Positions 61,237 to 64,000 of a DNA stretch of 64,000 nucleotides are shown in pieces. The notes beneath the pieces were generated by a model that ran no database searches, was not told the DNA's origin, and worked only from the letters and a program-made list of their open reading frames with translations. Positions within the stretch are counted from its first letter, which is position 1, and each line of letters starts with the position of its first letter. Source of the stretch: Agarilytica sp033852175 (GTDB lineage Bacteria > Pseudomonadota > Gammaproteobacteria > Pseudomonadales > Cellvibrionaceae); contig JAWSUY010000013.1 in the NCBI GenBank assembly GCA_033852175.1, positions 186,001-250,000 of the forward strand, given 5' to 3'. Position numbers and translations under genes: made by a program.

Positions 61237-62373
61237 ATGTTGAGTTCACAAACGATTCAAACAGTACAGTCAACGATCCCCTTGTTGCTTGAGCACGGGG
61301 AAGCGATAGGCGTCTTTTTCTATGGCCACCTTCTGCGCGAAAACCCTGATTTTAAGCATATTTTCAATCACGCCAATCAGGCGAAAGGGCAGCAGGCTCA
61401 GGTAATCGCACAGACTATCGTGACTTATGCGGAACGTTTGAATGACCTTGAATCGCCCGATGAGCACCCGGCTTTAGCTGCGTGGGCAGATGCTTATGGC
61501 GCGCTGTCAGAGATATTGATTACCGCAGAAGAGTCGTCGTACAGCAAGAATGAAGAAACTGCGGGCGGCTGGCGTGGCTTCCGTAATTTTGCGATCAGTG
61601 ACGTTGTGGCAGAGACACCGGAAGTTATGTCCTTTTACTTAGAGCCTGCAGACGACAAACCGATATTAGCGTTTGAAGGAGGACAATTCGTAGGCGTGAA
61701 ATTCGAAGGGTTATCTTCAGGCTACAACGCGATTCGTCAATATTCACTTTCGGGGAAAAGCGGAGAGCCTCACTATCGCATCACGGCAAAAGAGGAAAAG
61801 GGCGGTTTGGTATCGCGCTTCTTGCATAGGCTGGGTAAAGGCGACCTAGTATCCCTAACTGCTCCAGGCGGCAGCTTCACGTTGAATGAGACACATGACA
61901 AGCACATATTTATCGCGGCTGGTGTTGGTATCACACCTTTAATATCAATGTTATACGAAGCTATTGAGCGCGGCGTACCTACTGACAAACTCATGTTTAT
62001 TCAGTGTTCGCGCAGCCCAGAACATCAGATCTTTCGTGAAGAGCTGAGTGAATTGCATGAAACGAGTTCCTTTTTCTTTCGCCAGTGCTTGGAGCGCAGC
62101 GAGGGAGGTCATCATAAAGGTCATATAACCGAAGAATGTTTAACGACCTGGATGCAAGAGGCTGGATTTTCTTGTGATGATTGGGCTGAAGGAAGTCGTG
62201 AGAACGTGGAGGGAGAGCCTAATAATAACGTGGGCCAGGCAGATGGCAGCGTAGGCGTATATTTCTGTGGACCAAGACCCTTTATGGCGTCGGTCAATCA
62301 ACTTGTTCGTCGACTTGGCTTTAACGATACCAACATCCACCATGAAGTCTTTGGACCGTCTAACGCTTTATGA
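61237..62373 (+). CDS. hmp: flavohaemoprotein with deleted globin core (Hmp-like)
   Basis: 378 residues. It aligns with Hmp nitric oxide dioxygenase from the first residue (SSQTIQTVQSTIPLLLEHG), and the reductase part is complete: RQYSLSGKSG, GGLVSRFLH, FIAAGVGITPLISML for NAD(P)H and YFCGPRPFM. Between YAERLNDLE and SPDEHPALAAWADAYG about 40 residues are missing compared with E. coli Hmp, including the proximal haem ligand His85 and the F helix. The frame is intact. The C-terminal part also carries a roughly 25-residue polar insert before VGVYFCGP. Whether it still binds haem is doubtful. AGAGG upstream of the ATG. Confidence 0.88.
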   Translation: MLSSQTIQTVQSTIPLLLEHGEAIGVFFYGHLLRENPDFKHIFNHANQAKGQQAQVIAQTIVTYAERLNDLESPDEHPALAAWADAYGALSEILITAEESSYSKNEETAGGWRGFRNFAISDVVAETPEVMSFYLEPADDKPILAFEGGQFVGVKFEGLSSGYNAIRQYSLSGKSGEPHYRITAKEEKGGLVSRFLHRLGKGDLVSLTAPGGSFTLNETHDKHIFIAAGVGITPLISMLYEAIERGVPTDKLMFIQCSRSPEHQIFREELSELHETSSFFFRQCLERSEGGHHKGHITEECLTTWMQEAGFSCDDWAEGSRENVEGEPNNNVGQADGSVGVYFCGPRPFMASVNQLVRRLGFNDTNIHHEVFGPSNAL

Positions 62374-62414
62374 GTCTATTGTAAATCTACATAGCTAAAA
62401 GAAGAATCCCTTTG

Positions 62415-62452
62415 CGCCGGTTGGATATGATGTATCTGATCGGCGTTTTTTT
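62415..62452. terminator. terminator after hmp
   Basis: CGCCG (62415-62419) and CGGCG (62441-62445) close an imperfect extended stem followed by seven Ts. Lies between hmp and the convergent DUF5062 gene. Confidence 0.75.
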
Positions 62453-62469
62453 ACATGGAATATCTGCAA

Positions 62470-62703
62470 TTATTGCTTTGACGCCCAAATCGCTAATTTA
62501 TGCCGCATGGACTTTATTGACACCTGATCTTCAGGAAGAGGAACTATCACTTTATCGTGAATAAACAAACGATATAAATACGCGACCTTATCATTGGATG
62601 AATCCGTCGCTTCAAACTCTACAACACCGCGTTTTTCTGCGTATTTAACGCCTTCTTCTATAGCCTTTTTGACCAGTTCTTTTTCGTTTTTGAGTTTCTT
62701 CAT
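62470..62703 (-). CDS. DUF5062 family small protein
   Basis: 77 residues, MKKLKNEKELVKKAIEEGVKYAEKRG, then ATDSSNDKVAYLYRLFIHDKVIVPLPEDQ and MRHKLAIWASKQ. This matches a small cytoplasmic family in marine gammaproteobacteria. Function unknown. Convergent with hmp and divergent from putA. Confidence 0.75.
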   Translation of the reverse strand: MKKLKNEKELVKKAIEEGVKYAEKRGVVEFEATDSSNDKVAYLYRLFIHDKVIVPLPEDQVSIKSMRHKLAIWASKQ

Positions 62704-63092
62704 GCAAACACCCCAAAGCGGTTTTTATTATTACCTATGGAATAAGACTAACGCTTAAAAGTGGGTATGTCCAAAGGAAGGCGGTATCCCAGTCCATCGT
62801 CCTTATCGACAATTTATCCCGTATCGTGTTGTTTGACTATAATTTTAGGGTGAGGCTAGGGAGCCTTTAGAAAAACACTCAGAAGCCCTTTAGGCTAAGC
62901 GTTGTGGCTACCTACTGACTGAAAGGCTGAATTACAAGCTCCGAGAGATTAACGTGTAGGGCGAAAATCGGACTTAATAAATCGTTTGTTTAATAGCCCT
63001 GTAGAGTTGATTGCCAAACACCCAAGTTAATACGCTTTATTCTGGAAAATTTAATGATCCAGAAAAGGCATCGAACACTATGGAGGTATTTG
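62704..63092. promoter_or_regulatory. 389-base DUF5062-putA divergent region
   Basis: Contains a TATAAT hexamer at 62838-62843 without a good -35, an AGCC-CTTTA-GGCT hairpin near 62890, and the dyad TTCTGG...CCAGAA (63040-63064) 28 bases before the putA ATG. The dyad may be an operator or leader hairpin; no regulator is identified. Confidence 0.35.
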
Positions 63093-64000
63093 ATGGGTTC
63101 TTTATCTGAAATCCGTTCTGAAATTAGACGACACCTTTATACAGATGAAATCGAGTGCGTCGAATTTCTATTAAACGCCAATCAAATTGATCAATCTAGC
63201 AGCGATACAATATTGAGTGATGCTCGACAGTTAGTAGAGCAATCTCGTATTAATCCACATGGTCGTGGAACGTTAGATGCGTTTCTCCAAGAGTTTGGCC
63301 TCACCAATAAAGAAGGCGTAGCGTTGATGTGTTTAGCCGAGTCCTTGCTTCGCGTTCCGGACTCAGAAACGGCAGATAAACTGATCGCCGAAAAAATATC
63401 GACCGGCGATTGGCAAAAACACCTTGGGCATTCAAACTCGATTTTTGTCAACGTGTCTACTTGGGCTTTGATGTTGACAGGAAAAGTTATTCATGTTGAA
63501 GAATTCGGTAACGATAATCATTGGTATGAGGGCATGCTGAACCGAATTGGAGAATCTGTCATCAGGAATGCACTACTGCAAGCCATGAAAATCTTAGGTG
63601 GACAATACGTGCTAGGACGAACCGTATCAGAAGCCATGAAAAATGGTCGACAGGAAAACACGCCTGAAACACGATTTTCGTTTGATATGTTAGGGGAGGG
63701 TGCGCGGACTAAAAAAGATGCAAAAAAATACGTCGAGGCCTATATGTCCGCAATCCATATTTTAGGGCAGGAAAGTAAGGGTAAGGATGTGGTTTGCTCA
63801 GATGGAATCTCCATTAAATTGTCGGCGTTACACCCGCGTTACGAATCATTAAAATACGAACGGGTGATGGCTGAGCTTTATCCTACCCTTGTTAATTTGG
63901 CTGTGACAGCCAAGCAATACAATATTGGATTGAATATCGATGCGGAAGAAGCCAGCCGCTTGGATATTTCGTTAACGTTATTTGAAATGCTTGCAAAAGA
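63093..64000 (+). CDS. putA: proline dehydrogenase / PutA N-terminal part, cut by the window edge
   Basis: 302 codons are visible from the ATG at 63093 (GGAGG seven bases upstream). The sequence has the PutA arm and alpha-domain (SEIRSEIRRHLYTDEIECVEFLL, LDAFLQEFGLTNKEGVALMCLAESLLRVPD), the DNIQ-less linker WQKHLGHSNSIFVNVSTWALMLTGKV, and the start of the proline dehydrogenase barrel (YVLGRTVSEAMKNG, FSFDMLGEGART, GISIKLSALHPRYE, IGLNIDAEEASRLDISL). It oxidises proline with FAD. No ribbon-helix-helix DNA-binding domain precedes it, so it is not the E. coli autorepressor type. The dehydrogenase half would lie beyond the window. Confidence 0.94.
   Translation, partial: MGSLSEIRSEIRRHLYTDEIECVEFLLNANQIDQSSSDTILSDARQLVEQSRINPHGRGTLDAFLQEFGLTNKEGVALMCLAESLLRVPDSETADKLIAEKISTGDWQKHLGHSNSIFVNVSTWALMLTGKVIHVEEFGNDNHWYEGMLNRIGESVIRNALLQAMKILGGQYVLGRTVSEAMKNGRQENTPETRFSFDMLGEGARTKKDAKKYVEAYMSAIHILGQESKGKDVVCSDGISIKLSALHPRYESLKYERVMAELYPTLVNLAVTAKQYNIGLNIDAEEASRLDISLTLFEMLAK

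Noticed and set aside
61237..62373. pseudogene call for hmp
   Set aside because: The deletion is in frame, there is no stop codon, and promoter, ribosome site and reductase domain are intact.

Overview
This 64 kb window reads as a chromosomal segment of a motile, aerobic, probably marine gammaproteobacterium. The gene orders flhA-flhF-fleN-fliA-cheYZAB-motCD-parC-parP-cheW and thrS-infC-rpmI-rplT-pheS..pheT-ihfA-merR-tRNA-Pro are those of the Pseudomonas/Cellvibrionaceae side of the class. Other markers point the same way: a FabY-type ketoacyl synthase, a fadBA operon behind a PsrA-type operator, an NsrR/flavohaemoprotein pair and an IbpA-like small heat-shock protein. The family-level placement is inference; no rRNA gene or other decisive phylogenetic marker was used.

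Layout. (1) 1-4352, minus strand: a truncated TonB-dependent receptor behind two unusual two-component proteins, then a transglutaminase-like/TPR lipid-exported protein. (2) 4982-21524, plus strand: flagellar export and placement genes, sigma-28, the polar chemotaxis array genes, a second stator (MotCD) and the ParC/ParP polar positioning pair; a run of 97 Ns falls in a Glu-Pro repeat inside parP. (3) 21583-28301: PpnP, a diguanylate cyclase, a ribosome hibernation factor, a DUF503 protein, an sHSP with a ROSE-like RNA thermometer, an AraC/DJ-1 regulator, fabY and an XRE-cupin regulator. (4) 28682-32027: fadBA beta-oxidation. (5) 32219-41346: translation cluster, interrupted by a UDP-glucose dehydrogenase gene between pheS and pheT and ending in tRNA-Pro(GGG).

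(6) 41347-52461 is the accessory part. Directly after the tRNA come repeated terminators, small hairpins and a minus-strand Tae4-type peptidoglycan amidase toxin with two small membrane-protein genes (candidate immunity). Then follows a minus-strand six-gene unit: an alpha/beta hydrolase-acetoacetate decarboxylase-like fusion, a membrane metallophosphoesterase, a GMC oxidoreductase, two small membrane proteins and a patatin lipase. It looks like an uncharacterised lipid or sterol/alcohol-processing module. It is followed by 35 in-phase heptamer repeats. (7) 52643-59971, minus strand: an aa3-type cytochrome c oxidase whose subunit II carries two cytochrome c domains, two subunit III-type genes, subunit IV, haem O synthase and SCO. 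(8) 60687-64000: nsrR and a divergent flavohaemoprotein gene lacking the proximal-histidine part of its globin domain, a DUF5062 gene and the start of putA.

The most promising leads are the tae4 locus with non-standard putative immunity genes, the hydrolase/GMC/patatin operon, the globin-deleted Hmp under an NsrR box, the long inverted repeat shared with the tRNA-Pro 3' end, and ugd inserted between pheS and pheT.
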